A stretch of DNA of 13,068 bases from Coriobacteriaceae bacterium. GTDB lineage: Bacteria; Actinomycetota; Coriobacteriia; Coriobacteriales; Coriobacteriaceae. A program made the position numbers and the translations under genes. The DNA is taken from positions 11,371 through 24,438 of the forward strand of contig CABJBO010000029.1 in NCBI GenBank assembly GCA_902363875.1, written 5' to 3'. Positions 1 to 7,551 of this stretch are shown here, in pieces. Each line of letters starts with the position of its first letter. Position 1 is the first letter of the stretch. The notes beneath the pieces are model-generated. The model was given only the letters and a program-made list of their open reading frames with translations, was not told the origin of the DNA and did not search any database.

Positions 1-1
1 A

Positions 2-388
2 AACGCCTCCATGCCCGAGTACGTCATGCACCGGGCCCACGAGGTCATGGTCGAGCGCGGCATCACGGACGCCTCGAAGGTCGGCATCTACGGCCTCACC
101 TACAAGGAGAACGTCGACGACGTCCGCGAGTCCCCGACGCTGCAGATGCTCGAGTCCATGTCCGAGCACCTCTGCGCCGGCTCCGTCAAGGTCTACGACC
201 CGTGGGTCGAGCGCGACGAGGTTCCCGGCCAGGTCCACTCTATGGATGAGTTCCTGGACGGACTGGAGATGGTGATCGTGATGGTCGGCCACTCCCAGGT
301 CACGGACAACCCCGGCATCTTCGGCGAGCGCGTCCTCATCGACCCGCGCAACGTCTGCGGCGACGGAGAGAACGTCTACAAGCTGTAA
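2..388 (+). CDS. wecC: UDP-N-acetyl-D-mannosamine dehydrogenase (WecC type), C-terminal part, truncated by window edge
   Basis: Only the last 128 residues are present; the open frame runs to the left edge, so the ATG at 11 is internal. The family oxidises UDP-ManNAc to UDP-ManNAcA with NAD+ in the cytoplasm, in two successive steps. Visible here are an N-x-x-MP-x-YV segment, typical of the central dimerisation helix after the catalytic Cys region, and then the C-terminal Rossmann-like UDP-binding domain. The signature GLTYK-x(3)-DD-x-RESP is encoded at about 92-136 and matches nucleotide-sugar dehydrogenases closely. A WecB-type epimerase follows 29 nt downstream, so ManNAc is the likely sugar; the glucose or GlcNAc dehydrogenase relatives are less likely but cannot be excluded without the N-terminus. 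Codons are strongly G/C-ending, like the next gene and unlike the glycan genes after it. Confidence 0.88.
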   Translation, partial: NASMPEYVMHRAHEVMVERGITDASKVGIYGLTYKENVDDVRESPTLQMLESMSEHLCAGSVKVYDPWVERDEVPGQVHSMDEFLDGLEMVIVMVGHSQVTDNPGIFGERVLIDPRNVCGDGENVYKL

Positions 389-404
389 GACCATGTGACT
401 CTTC

Positions 405-410
405 AGGAGA
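405..410 (+). promoter_or_regulatory. Ribosome binding site deciding the TTG start of the epimerase
   Basis: AGGAGA lies 7 nt before the TTG at 418. No ATG or GTG in the same frame is better placed, so this site supports the unusual start codon. Confidence 0.7.
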
Positions 411-417
411 AATCGTT

Positions 418-1515
418 TTGAAGAAGGTAATGCTCGTCTTCGGCACCCGCCCGGAGGCAATCAAGATGTGCCCGCTCGTCAACGAGCTCAAGGCGCGTAC
501 GGATGAGTTCGAGACCGTCGTGACTGTGACCGGCCAGCACCGCGAGATGCTGGACCAGGTTCTGCGCGTCTTCGATGTGACTCCCGACCACGACCTGGCG
601 ATCATGAAGCCGGGCCAGACGCTGTTCGATGTGACGTGCGACGTGCTGCTTAAGCTCAAGGCCGTCCTCGAGGACGAGACGCCCGACGTGGTCCTGGTCC
701 ACGGCGACACCACGACCAGCTTCGCCGCAGCGCTCGCGTGTTTCTACCTGCAGATCCCCGTGGGGCATGTGGAGGCCGGCCTGCGCACGCACGACATCTA
801 CAGCCCCTGGCCGGAGGAGTTCAACCGCCAGGCGGTCGACATCGTGAGCGAGTACTACTTCGCGCCCACGGAGGCGAGCAAGCAGAACCTGCTCGGCGAG
901 GGCAAGCTCGAGTCCGGGATCTGGGTCACCGGCAACACCGGCATCGACGCACTGCGCACTACCGTGCGCGAGGGCTACTCCCACCCCGAGCTCGATTGGG
1001 CCGAGGGCTCCCGCCTCATCCTCATCACGGCGCATCGCCGCGAGAACTTGGGTGAGCCCATGCACCGCATGTTCCGCGCCATCCGCCGCGTGATGGAGGA
1101 GCATCCGGACACAAAGGCGATCTACCCCATTCACATGAACCCGCTCGTCCGCAAGGCGGCCCACGAGGAGCTCGACGGTTTCGACCGTCTGCACATCATC
1201 GACCCGCTCGAGGTGCTCGACTTCCACAACTTCATGGCCGCGAGCCACCTCATCCTCACCGACTCCGGCGGCATCCAGGAGGAGGCCCCGAGCCTCGGCA
1301 AACCGGTGCTCGTCATGCGCGACACCACGGAGCGTCCCGAGGGCGTGGCCGCCGGCACGCTGAAGCTCGTCGGCACCGAGGAGGACGTGATCTACCGCGA
1401 GTTCAGCCGCCTGCTCAGCGATCAGGCCGAGTACGAGGTCATGAGTCATGCGTCGAATCCTTACGGTGACGGACATGCGAGTGAGCGAATTGCGGACGTT
1501 ATTGGAGGTAAATAG
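418..1515 (+). CDS. wecB: UDP-N-acetylglucosamine 2-epimerase, non-hydrolysing
   Basis: The 365-residue protein has the usual length for the family and interconverts UDP-GlcNAc and UDP-ManNAc in the cytoplasm. The N-terminus has the FGTRPEAIKM signature (residues 8-17). HGDTTT (95-100), HVEAGLRT (117-124) and SPWPEEFNR (129-137) carry D97, E119 and E133, which line up with the catalytic acids of E. coli WecB. AHRREN is at 205-210 and DSGGIQEEAPSLGKPVL at 282-298. The start is TTG at 418, chosen because AGGAGA (405-410) lies 7 nt upstream and the FGTRPEA motif sits at the right distance. Its last base is the first base of the next gene's GTG. The body is GC-rich, but the final 25 codons or so (from about 1441) switch to A/T-ending codons. 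The family assignment is very secure. Confidence 0.96.
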   Translation: MKKVMLVFGTRPEAIKMCPLVNELKARTDEFETVVTVTGQHREMLDQVLRVFDVTPDHDLAIMKPGQTLFDVTCDVLLKLKAVLEDETPDVVLVHGDTTTSFAAALACFYLQIPVGHVEAGLRTHDIYSPWPEEFNRQAVDIVSEYYFAPTEASKQNLLGEGKLESGIWVTGNTGIDALRTTVREGYSHPELDWAEGSRLILITAHRRENLGEPMHRMFRAIRRVMEEHPDTKAIYPIHMNPLVRKAAHEELDGFDRLHIIDPLEVLDFHNFMAASHLILTDSGGIQEEAPSLGKPVLVMRDTTERPEGVAAGTLKLVGTEEDVIYREFSRLLSDQAEYEVMSHASNPYGDGHASERIADVIGGK

Positions 1516-2468
1516 TGAAGCTAAAAAAGAGGTTTACTCTTTCTCTTAAAAACAACCTGCGCTTCATTCCTGATGAGGCATATATGCGTCTCTACTTCAA
1601 AGCCAAACTTCATTACGAGCCTGATTTCGAGTGTCCTAAGACATTCAATGAGAAGCTGCAGTGGTACAAGCTTAACTACCATAATCCAGTTTTGACTTAG
1701 CTCGCAGATAAATATGGCGTGCGCTCTTTCGTCGAACAACGTATTGGGTCCGAGTATCTTGTGCCACTTTTCGGTGTTTTCAATGCAGCTGAAGAGATCG
1801 ATCTCGATAAATTGCCGGAGAAGTTTGTGCTTAAATGTACTCACGACTCGCAGAGCACATTTGTTTGCACGGATAAGTCGTATTTTGATTTTGTTGAGGC
1901 CAAGAAACGTCTGAATGTTGCCTTGCATAGAAACTGGTATTGGCAGGGCAGGGAGTGGGCTTATCTCGGTATCACGCCTCGCATTGTGGCGGAAGCATTT
2001 CTTGATGAACCTGGAAGAGCGACTCCGACTGATTACAAATTCTATTGTTTTGACGGTAAGGCAGCTCTTGTTCAGACGGACGCCGATCGTTTCACTAATC
2101 ATGAAATGCAGTACTTTTCTACTGAATGGGAGCAGCGTGGCGATATCGACCATGAGGTATCTGAGCATGAGCCTACTGTAAAGCCCGAGAACTACGAACT
2201 TATGCTTGAGCTTTCCGAGAAACTCTCTGATGGTTTCCCTCACGTGCGGGTTGACTGGTACAACATTAGCGGTAAACCTTACTTTGGCGAGATGACTTTC
2301 TATACCGGAGGCGGATACGATCCCTTCTATGCACTAGAGGAGCAACCCGATAGACTTGACCGAGAGCTTGGCGATTTGTTTGTTTTGCCAACTGTTTCCC
2401 ATTTAGAAAAGTACTGCGATTGGTCTTGCCCTTCTTCTAAAAGATCTTTAGGTGCTGATAATGCCTAA
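1515..2468 (+). pseudogene. TupA-like ATP-grasp ligase gene interrupted by an in-frame TAG
   Basis: The frame is continuous from GTG 1515 to TAA 2466-2468 (317 positions) except for TAG at 1698-1700, codon 62. Homologous-looking sequence sits on both sides: FNEKLQWYKLNYHNP before it and LADKYGVRSF directly after it. The downstream part shows the fold: FVLKCTHDS (K107, likely ATP-binding lysine), YQGREW, DYKFYCFDG, then VRVDWY (D247) and GEMTF (E259), probable metal ligands. The family resembles ATP-grasp enzymes named after TupA of teichuronopeptide synthesis and often found in glycan loci, where a role joining an amino acid or amine to a sugar carboxylate is suspected. Without read-through, the products would be a 61-residue peptide and possibly a truncated form; no good ribosome site precedes the internal GTG at 1719. 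It overlaps the epimerase by 1 nt and the next gene by 8 nt. A sequencing error is possible. Confidence 0.8.
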
Positions 2469-3515
2469 AGTGTTGATGATTGGCCCGAGTCTTGATGCTA
2501 TGGGTGGCATCTCCACGGTTGAAAACAACATTATGAAGTGGTCGAATCGTAACGAAGGTTCAATAGAATTCATTTCGACAACTGCTGAGGGCGGGAAGTT
2601 CAAGAAGCTCTCCATTGCCCTTGTGGCTTATATGAAATATCTCAGTAGGCTCAACGCGTGCGATCTCGTACATGTGCATATGGCGTCTCGTGGCAGCTAT
2701 CGCCGAAAAAAGATCTTCATGAGGGCGGCCTTCTTTCGAAACAAACCCGTTCTTCTCCATCTGCATGGTAGCGAGTTCGGTGTTTGGTTTGACGAAGAAT
2801 GTAGCGAGGCTGAGAGACGCGATATCTCGCATTCCTTTGATTGTTGCTCAAAGGTGGTCGTTCTGTCGGAGGAGTGGAAGGAATTCCTTCTAAAAAGGCA
2901 CATCTGTTCCTTGGATCGTATCGTGGTGGTGCATAACGCCGTTGACGTTCCTGAGGTTAACGCTATTGATTATTCGTGCAATACGGTTTTGTTCATGGGG
3001 CGTCTTGATGCGCGCAAGAGTCCGGATTTACTTTTGCGCGCTGCTAAGCGCGTTCTTAAGACTCATCCCGATGCGCGTTTTGTCTTTGGCGGAGACGGGG
3101 ATGTGCCAGCATATGAACAACTGGCGGATGAACTTGGAATTGGTGACAGGTGCAGCTTTATAGGCTGGGCTAAAGGTGAAAAAAAGACGAAGCCTTTCGC
3201 AACAGTAGCATGTTCTGCCTTCCTTCGAAGAATGAGGGCATGCCTATGAGTGTGCTTGAGGCAATGTCGTACGGACTTGCTACCATTGCGACTCCTGTCG
3301 GGGGTATTCCACAAGTCATTACCGACGGCGTAGACGGAATTATGTTTCCAGTTGATGATGTTGATGCGTTGGCCACTAAGCTCGAGAATCTCATGAGCGA
3401 TATCTCTTACAAGGAAATGATTGGAATTCAGGGACGAGCTCGCATAAAAGATGCCTTTTCCCTTACGGCGTTTATGAACCGGCTTGGCATGGTTTACGAA
3501 GATATTTGCCGGTGA
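2461..3515 (+). pseudogene. GT4-family glycosyltransferase gene with a -1 frameshift at an A7 run (broken, or programmed)
   Basis: The first frame begins at ATG 2461 (AGG at 2450-2452 upstream) and covers the N-terminal GT-B lobe and half of the C-terminal one: IGPSLDAMGGIST, VLLHLHGSEFG, VVHNAVDVP, LFMGRLDARKSPDLL and FVFGGDGDVP. It then runs to a stop at 3249 in unrelated residues. The rest of the C-terminal domain, LPSKNEGMPMSVLEAMSYG with the E-x7-E nucleotide-sugar signature, is in the -1 frame and ends at 3515. Joining the frames at the A run (3179-3185) gives GWAKGEKKDEAFRNSSMFCL, which matches family spacing without a gap, and a 351-residue protein of normal length. The role would be cytoplasmic sugar transfer to a lipid-linked repeat unit; donor and acceptor are unknown. 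The unshifted 262-residue product lacks the donor site and should be inactive. Confidence 0.85.
3180..3186 (+). other. A-AAA-AAG heptamer, candidate -1 slippery site
   Basis: In the zero frame the codons are GAA AAA AAG, so A3180-AAA-AAG is phased exactly as in the -1 slippery site of E. coli dnaX. Slipping back one base puts GAC at 3186 next and continues into the frame that completes the glycosyltransferase. The -1 frame is closed by TGA at 3177-3179, so any shift must occur between 3180 and the zero-frame stop at 3249. An AGGTG at 3174-3178 is too close to resemble the dnaX stimulator, and I see only weak downstream pairing (CGAAG 3188-3192 with CTTCG 3223-3227). A lost A from an A8 run explains the sequence equally well. 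Confidence 0.5.
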
Positions 3516-3594
3516 GACTCGCTTTCTTGGGCGATATTGGAGACCCGTCAGACTCCGTTTCTTATTTCCAAGTTGCACATTTAGGAGCGTGACG

Positions 3595-4395
3595 ATGGAT
3601 AAGACTATTCATTACTGCTGGTTCGGAGGCAATCCGCTCTCTGAGACTGCTGTGAGGTCCTTGGCTTCGTGGGAGAAGTTTGCGCCTGGGTTTGAGGTCA
3701 AGCAGTGGAATGAGGATAACTTCGACTTCGCATCATGCTCTTGGTCAAGGGGCGCGTATGCGGCGGGCCTCTGGGCATTTGTGTCGGACTACGCTCGCTT
3801 TAAGGTCTTGTATGAGTACGGCGGCATCTATATGGATATCGGCAGCGAGCTCATACGAGACATATCGCCTCTCATGGAAAGCATTCCTTTCACTGCAATC
3901 GAAGAATCCTCGTTGACTGCCACCACCGGCTTGATTGTTGCTGTTGAGCCTCATGACCCTGTAATTCGCGCATGCGTGGAACGATATGAGTCGATGGAGT
4001 TCTCCTGTGATCCTGATTTTCTCGACAAGATCACGGTGAATGAGGTATTCACTGCTGAGCTTCAAAAAATCGGCTTTGAACGCGTGAATAAAGAGCAGCA
4101 TTTCGGTGGCTGGCTTGCCTTGGACTCCAAAGCGTTCAACCCCGTTTACGGTTTCGGCGGTTATCACATCAAGCGTGAAACCTACAGCATCCATCGCTCT
4201 TCGGGAAGCTGGGTTGAGCCCAAATATCGCATCAAGCGGAAGGTTGTGCGCAAGTGTTCCCCTTTCATTGGGCGAAGGCTTTCGCAGATTTTGGGTCGAA
4301 TTCTCATGGAGCTTAGTGACGGTGGCTTGGTTGTAGGAACTAAGAGAATCTTTGGCGTTGTTCGCGAAAAGATTGCTAGAGGAGAGAGAAGTTAG
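3595..4395 (+). CDS. GT32-like glycosyltransferase (DXD sugar-binding family)
   Basis: This 266-residue protein begins MDKTIHYCWFGG, the classic opening of the GT32/capsular glycosyltransferase family (I-H-x-x-W-F-G). WNEDNFDF follows at 38-45, SDYARFKVLYEYGGIYMDIG at 64-83. The family transfers a sugar from a nucleotide donor to a glycan acceptor in the cytoplasm, with Mn2+ or Mg2+ held by a DXD motif after GGIY. Here the motif reads D81-I-G83, so the second Asp is replaced and E85 may contribute. ATG 3595 is chosen because AGGAG (3583-3587) lies 7 nt upstream and the family motif starts at once; the open frame back to 3484 overlaps the previous gene and adds unlike sequence. The next gene starts 1 nt after the stop. 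Donor and linkage cannot be read from the sequence. Confidence 0.87.
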   Translation: MDKTIHYCWFGGNPLSETAVRSLASWEKFAPGFEVKQWNEDNFDFASCSWSRGAYAAGLWAFVSDYARFKVLYEYGGIYMDIGSELIRDISPLMESIPFTAIEESSLTATTGLIVAVEPHDPVIRACVERYESMEFSCDPDFLDKITVNEVFTAELQKIGFERVNKEQHFGGWLALDSKAFNPVYGFGGYHIKRETYSIHRSSGSWVEPKYRIKRKVVRKCSPFIGRRLSQILGRILMELSDGGLVVGTKRIFGVVREKIARGERS

Positions 4396-4396
4396 A

Positions 4397-4927
4397 GTGG
4401 ACGTATTCGCTAAAGATACTTATCACTATTTCGGTACGCAAGGCGTAAAGCTCGGCCGGTTATTAGGTGATTTTGGCTACCGCTATGTTTTCTATCTAAG
4501 GATGTGTCAGGCAGGGGGTTTGCGAAAACTCCTCTTCACGCTTCCGAGGAAACATCTTTCCAGGAAGTGTGGACTCGAGATTTCGCCATCAACTCAAATT
4601 GGTCAAGGCTTCTACATTGGTCACCCTTACGGCATTACTGTAAACGCCGGCGCGAAGTTCGGCCGTAACGTGAACATCCATAAGGGATGCACCATCGGCC
4701 AAGAAAACCGTGGCCATAGAAAGGGCGTCCCTACGATTGGTGACCGCGTATATCTCGGTATTAACTCGACGGTTGCAGGTAATGTGACCATTGGAAACGA
4801 TGTCTTTATTGCCTCCAATACCTTTGTTAACCAGGATATTCCCGATCATTCGATAGTCATTGGCAACCCGTGCAAGATTATCGAAACCGATAACGCTACT
4901 GAAGGTTACATCATCAATTTGGTTTAA
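4397..4927 (+). CDS. CysE-like hexapeptide acetyltransferase of a glycan locus
   Basis: The 176-residue protein is a left-handed beta-helix acyltransferase most like serine O-acetyltransferases, but it lacks the long N-terminal helical domain of true CysE. Hexapeptide repeats run from about IGQGFYIGHPYG (68-79) through VTIGNDVFIASN (130-141) and end with IVIGNPCKII (153-162). H76 in the IGH segment is in the position of a catalytic histidine, and acetyl-CoA is the likely donor. In polysaccharide operons such proteins are expected to O-acetylate a sugar, so cysteine synthesis is less likely here. The start is GTG 4397, one base after the upstream stop, with AGGAG at 4380-4384; the spacing of 12 nt is long. 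The open frame extends to TTG 4352, but that extension lies inside the preceding gene. Translational coupling is likely. Confidence 0.85.
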   Translation: MDVFAKDTYHYFGTQGVKLGRLLGDFGYRYVFYLRMCQAGGLRKLLFTLPRKHLSRKCGLEISPSTQIGQGFYIGHPYGITVNAGAKFGRNVNIHKGCTIGQENRGHRKGVPTIGDRVYLGINSTVAGNVTIGNDVFIASNTFVNQDIPDHSIVIGNPCKIIETDNATEGYIINLV

Positions 4928-4957
4928 CGAGCTTGCGAATAGTTAGGCGGTAAGATA

Positions 4958-6043
4958 TTGAAACGCATAGGCATCCTCACATTTTCGAATACCGTAAATT
5001 ATGGTGCTTCGCTACAAGCATGTGCTCTGCGCAGGACCGTGATGTCGTTGGGCTGCGACTGCGAAGTGCTCAATTACAGCAATAAGGAACTCGATGATCG
5101 AGAGTTGGGTACGTGCTTCTCGTTCAATCCTTCGGATGCCGTTCGCTATTTCCTTCGCAGGGGTTTTGAGCGCCAGAGGCTTAATTCGTTCAGTCGATTT
5201 GCTAAGCGCAATCTAAGCCCTACGGGAAAGCTGGATAAGCAAGCTCTTATTGATAGAGCCAAGAGCCTCGACTGCGTCCTCATTGGCAGCGATCAGGTTT
5301 TCAATCCTCGGGTTAATGGGCATGACCCAGTCTTCTTGGGTGAAGGCATCGCTGAAGTTACAAAGGTCGCGTCTTATGCTGCCAGTCTGGGAGATGCGAC
5401 GGCGGAATCCATTTTGGCATGCGATGAAGGCGCGGCCGACAGGCTGGCAAAGTTCACTGGTCTTTCCGTTAGGGAACCGAGCTCTATGGAGGTCCTTAGC
5501 GAGATGGGGCTCGAATCTGTATTTATGCCTGATCCGACCCTGCTTCTTACGGGCGATGACTGGTCGGCGTTAGCCTCAGATGACGGCTTGGATACGATAC
5601 CTCAATCCTATGTTCTGCTTTATACGCTTAACTCTGAGCAAAAACTCGTGGATCGAGCTAGGAAGATCGCCAGCGAGCTCGGCGTTCCTGTCGTCTGCAT
5701 TCATTACAACACGAAGAAATTCCCCGGCATGATTAACGTGAGGGGTATCGGTCCGGCTGCTTTCTTGAAGCTTGTTAGTGAGGCGTCGTTTGTTTGCACG
5801 GACTCCTTCCACGGCGCCTGCTTCTCCATGAATTTCAATAAGTCGTTTGTCGTTAAAACGTCGGACTCCGCCGTTCAGAGTAACGTCAGGATTACAGACC
5901 TGCTCGCACGTTATGGAATTGAGGGTTGTCTGTATCGAGACGAGGTCGTTATTTCGGCTGTTGACTATGGTCATGCAAACCAGACCCTCTCACATGACCG
6001 TGATACAGCGCGTGCCTTTATCGCTCGCTGCATTGGATTGTAG
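4958..6043 (+). CDS. Polysaccharide pyruvyl transferase family protein
   Basis: This 361-residue protein matches the polysaccharide pyruvyl transferase family, which places a ketal-linked pyruvate on a sugar using phosphoenolpyruvate. The opening GILTFSNTVNYGASLQ (5-20) is the typical N-terminal glycine-rich strand. DCVLIGSDQVFNP (105-117), VREPSSMEVL (171-180), PDPTLLL (191-197) and VCTDSFHGACFSMNF (279-293) follow in family order; the D-S-x-H-G segment is the most conserved part. No signal peptide or membrane segment is visible, so it is cytoplasmic and acts on the lipid-linked unit. The start is TTG 4958, preceded by AGGCGG at 4945-4950; no ATG in the frame precedes the N-terminal motif. 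It lies 30 nt after the acetyltransferase and 16 nt before the flippase. The same operon encodes an Fe-S protein commonly found next to this family. Confidence 0.9.
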   Translation: MKRIGILTFSNTVNYGASLQACALRRTVMSLGCDCEVLNYSNKELDDRELGTCFSFNPSDAVRYFLRRGFERQRLNSFSRFAKRNLSPTGKLDKQALIDRAKSLDCVLIGSDQVFNPRVNGHDPVFLGEGIAEVTKVASYAASLGDATAESILACDEGAADRLAKFTGLSVREPSSMEVLSEMGLESVFMPDPTLLLTGDDWSALASDDGLDTIPQSYVLLYTLNSEQKLVDRARKIASELGVPVVCIHYNTKKFPGMINVRGIGPAAFLKLVSEASFVCTDSFHGACFSMNFNKSFVVKTSDSAVQSNVRITDLLARYGIEGCLYRDEVVISAVDYGHANQTLSHDRDTARAFIARCIGL

Positions 6044-6059
6044 GTGTCGTTTCTGGCTT

Positions 6060-7550
6060 ATGTTTGCAAAGAATACTTTTTGGAACTTGGTCTACCAGTT
6101 GACCGCTATCGTTGCCGGCTTCCTCGTCCCAAGGGCGATTATTGGCGTATATGGATCCGAGGTTAACGGTCTGGTGACCTCTCTAACTCAGTTTATTGGT
6201 TATTTCGCACTTGTCGAAGCTGGTATTTCTGGTGCGGCGACCTTCGCTCTATATAAGCCTATTGCTAAGGGCGACTGGGATGGGATTAACGTCGTGGCTT
6301 CGGCCTCGAAGGTCTTTTATCAGAAGTCGGGCATGTTGTTTCTTGTCTTGCTGGTTGGCCTTTCGGTCGTTTATCCCATATTTGTCTCGGTAGGTTCGCT
6401 TGCGCCTTGGGAGATCATGGTGCTTACCTTCCTGTTGGGTGCCAAGATCGTCGTGGATTTCTTTTCCCTCGCCAAGTACCAAGTTTTCCTTACCGCCGAT
6501 CAAAAGAACTGGCTCATTCAACTCGCATCGACGGTCTTCACGCTGGTTAACACGGCCGTCATTTTCTTGTTTGCCTATCTCCATGCTCCTGTTGTCGCTG
6601 TCTATGCGTTGGCTCTCTCTGCGGTTTTTGCGCGCAGCCTGATTCTCGCTCTGTATACACGCCGCCATTATCCGAAGCTCAATTGCAAGGTTGATTACGG
6701 TGACTATCAGCTACCCCAGAGATGGGATGCGTTGTTTCTCCAAATCTTGGGAGCCGTTCAGTCGGGCGCGCCCGTTATTTTGGCGACCTTCCTCTGTGGG
6801 AGCATGAGTGAAGTTAGCGTTCTTGCTGTTTACATGCTCGTATCTACGGGGCTACAGATGATTCCGAATGTCCTTGGTACAGGGCTTCAGGCGCTCTTTG
6901 GTCGACAGATTGCTGAGGGAGACTACGAGGGTCTTCGGTCTTCCTATAAGCCATATCGAGCGCTTGTGTACGCAGTCTCCGCTGTGGCATGCGGATGTGC
7001 TTTTTCATTGATTATGCCGTTTGTTGATTTGTATGCAGGCGGGTTTCACGATGCAAATTACCACAATGTCCTGCTCGGTTTCCTCGTCGTCCTAAATGTT
7101 TTTCTCTATCATGGCAAGTCGTCCCAGGGCCTACTTGTAATTGCTGCTGGCATGTACCGTGAGACTAGGGCGCAGACCTGCTTGCAGGCTGCAATCATTA
7201 TCGTCTTGGGTATCCCACTCACAATGCGTTTTGGGGTCGTCGGCACAATTGCTGCGTCCTGCGTATCCAATCTATACCGCGTGATTGACCTTTTGCTCTA
7301 CGAGCCTCGTAAAATCTCGAAGGACTCTCTTTCGAGTTCGTTTTGGTCGTTTGGCGTGTATGTATTACAGACCGTTCTCGTGGCCATGCCTGGCTATCTA
7401 CTGTCTTGCTTCGCTGGAAGTTGGACAGGATGGATTGCGGTCGCCATCGGTCTTGTCATTTGGGGCGCAGTCGCCGCATGCGCGACGCTCTATTTCTTCG
7501 ACATGCCTAGCTATAGTTCGATTATTGGTCGTTTTATGAGGATTAAATAG
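6060..7550 (+). CDS. wzx: Wzx-type oligosaccharide flippase (MOP superfamily)
   Basis: The protein has 496 residues and is hydrophobic throughout, with roughly 12 or more predicted membrane helices by eye, as expected of polysaccharide exporters that flip lipid-linked repeat units across the membrane. The N-terminus, with a NTFWNLVYQ opening, VPRAIIGVYGSEVNGL and the LVEAGIS segment, is typical of flippases from Gram-positive glycan loci. Charged loops lie between helices, for example KYQVFLTADQKNW. ATG 6060 is used; the open frame extends back to 5847, but that part is the pyruvyl transferase gene read in another frame. The nearest ribosome-site-like AGGTG (6042-6046) is 13 nt away, longer than ideal, so the start is only fairly sure. 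The next gene begins 1 nt after the stop. Substrate specificity is not readable. Confidence 0.9.
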   Translation: MFAKNTFWNLVYQLTAIVAGFLVPRAIIGVYGSEVNGLVTSLTQFIGYFALVEAGISGAATFALYKPIAKGDWDGINVVASASKVFYQKSGMLFLVLLVGLSVVYPIFVSVGSLAPWEIMVLTFLLGAKIVVDFFSLAKYQVFLTADQKNWLIQLASTVFTLVNTAVIFLFAYLHAPVVAVYALALSAVFARSLILALYTRRHYPKLNCKVDYGDYQLPQRWDALFLQILGAVQSGAPVILATFLCGSMSEVSVLAVYMLVSTGLQMIPNVLGTGLQALFGRQIAEGDYEGLRSSYKPYRALVYAVSAVACGCAFSLIMPFVDLYAGGFHDANYHNVLLGFLVVLNVFLYHGKSSQGLLVIAAGMYRETRAQTCLQAAIIIVLGIPLTMRFGVVGTIAASCVSNLYRVIDLLLYEPRKISKDSLSSSFWSFGVYVLQTVLVAMPGYLLSCFAGSWTGWIAVAIGLVIWGAVAACATLYFFDMPSYSSIIGRFMRIK

Positions 7551-7551
7551 G

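Noticed and set aside
403..1476. Long - strand open frame opposite the epimerase gene
   Set aside because: GC-rich codon bias creates open shadow frames; the + strand protein carries all family motifs.
3174..3178. AGGTG as a dnaX-like stimulatory Shine-Dalgarno for the heptamer
   Set aside because: It abuts the heptamer, whereas the known -1 stimulator sits about 10 nt upstream; close spacing favours +1 shifts.
3484..3594. N-terminal extension of the GT32-like protein from ATG 3484
   Set aside because: It overlaps the end of the GT4 gene, gives unlike residues, and the ATG at 3595 has a good ribosome site directly before the family motif.
5847..6059. Longer flippase start inside the pyruvyl transferase gene
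   Set aside because: The extra residues are the upstream gene read in another frame; flippase-like sequence begins at ATG 6060.
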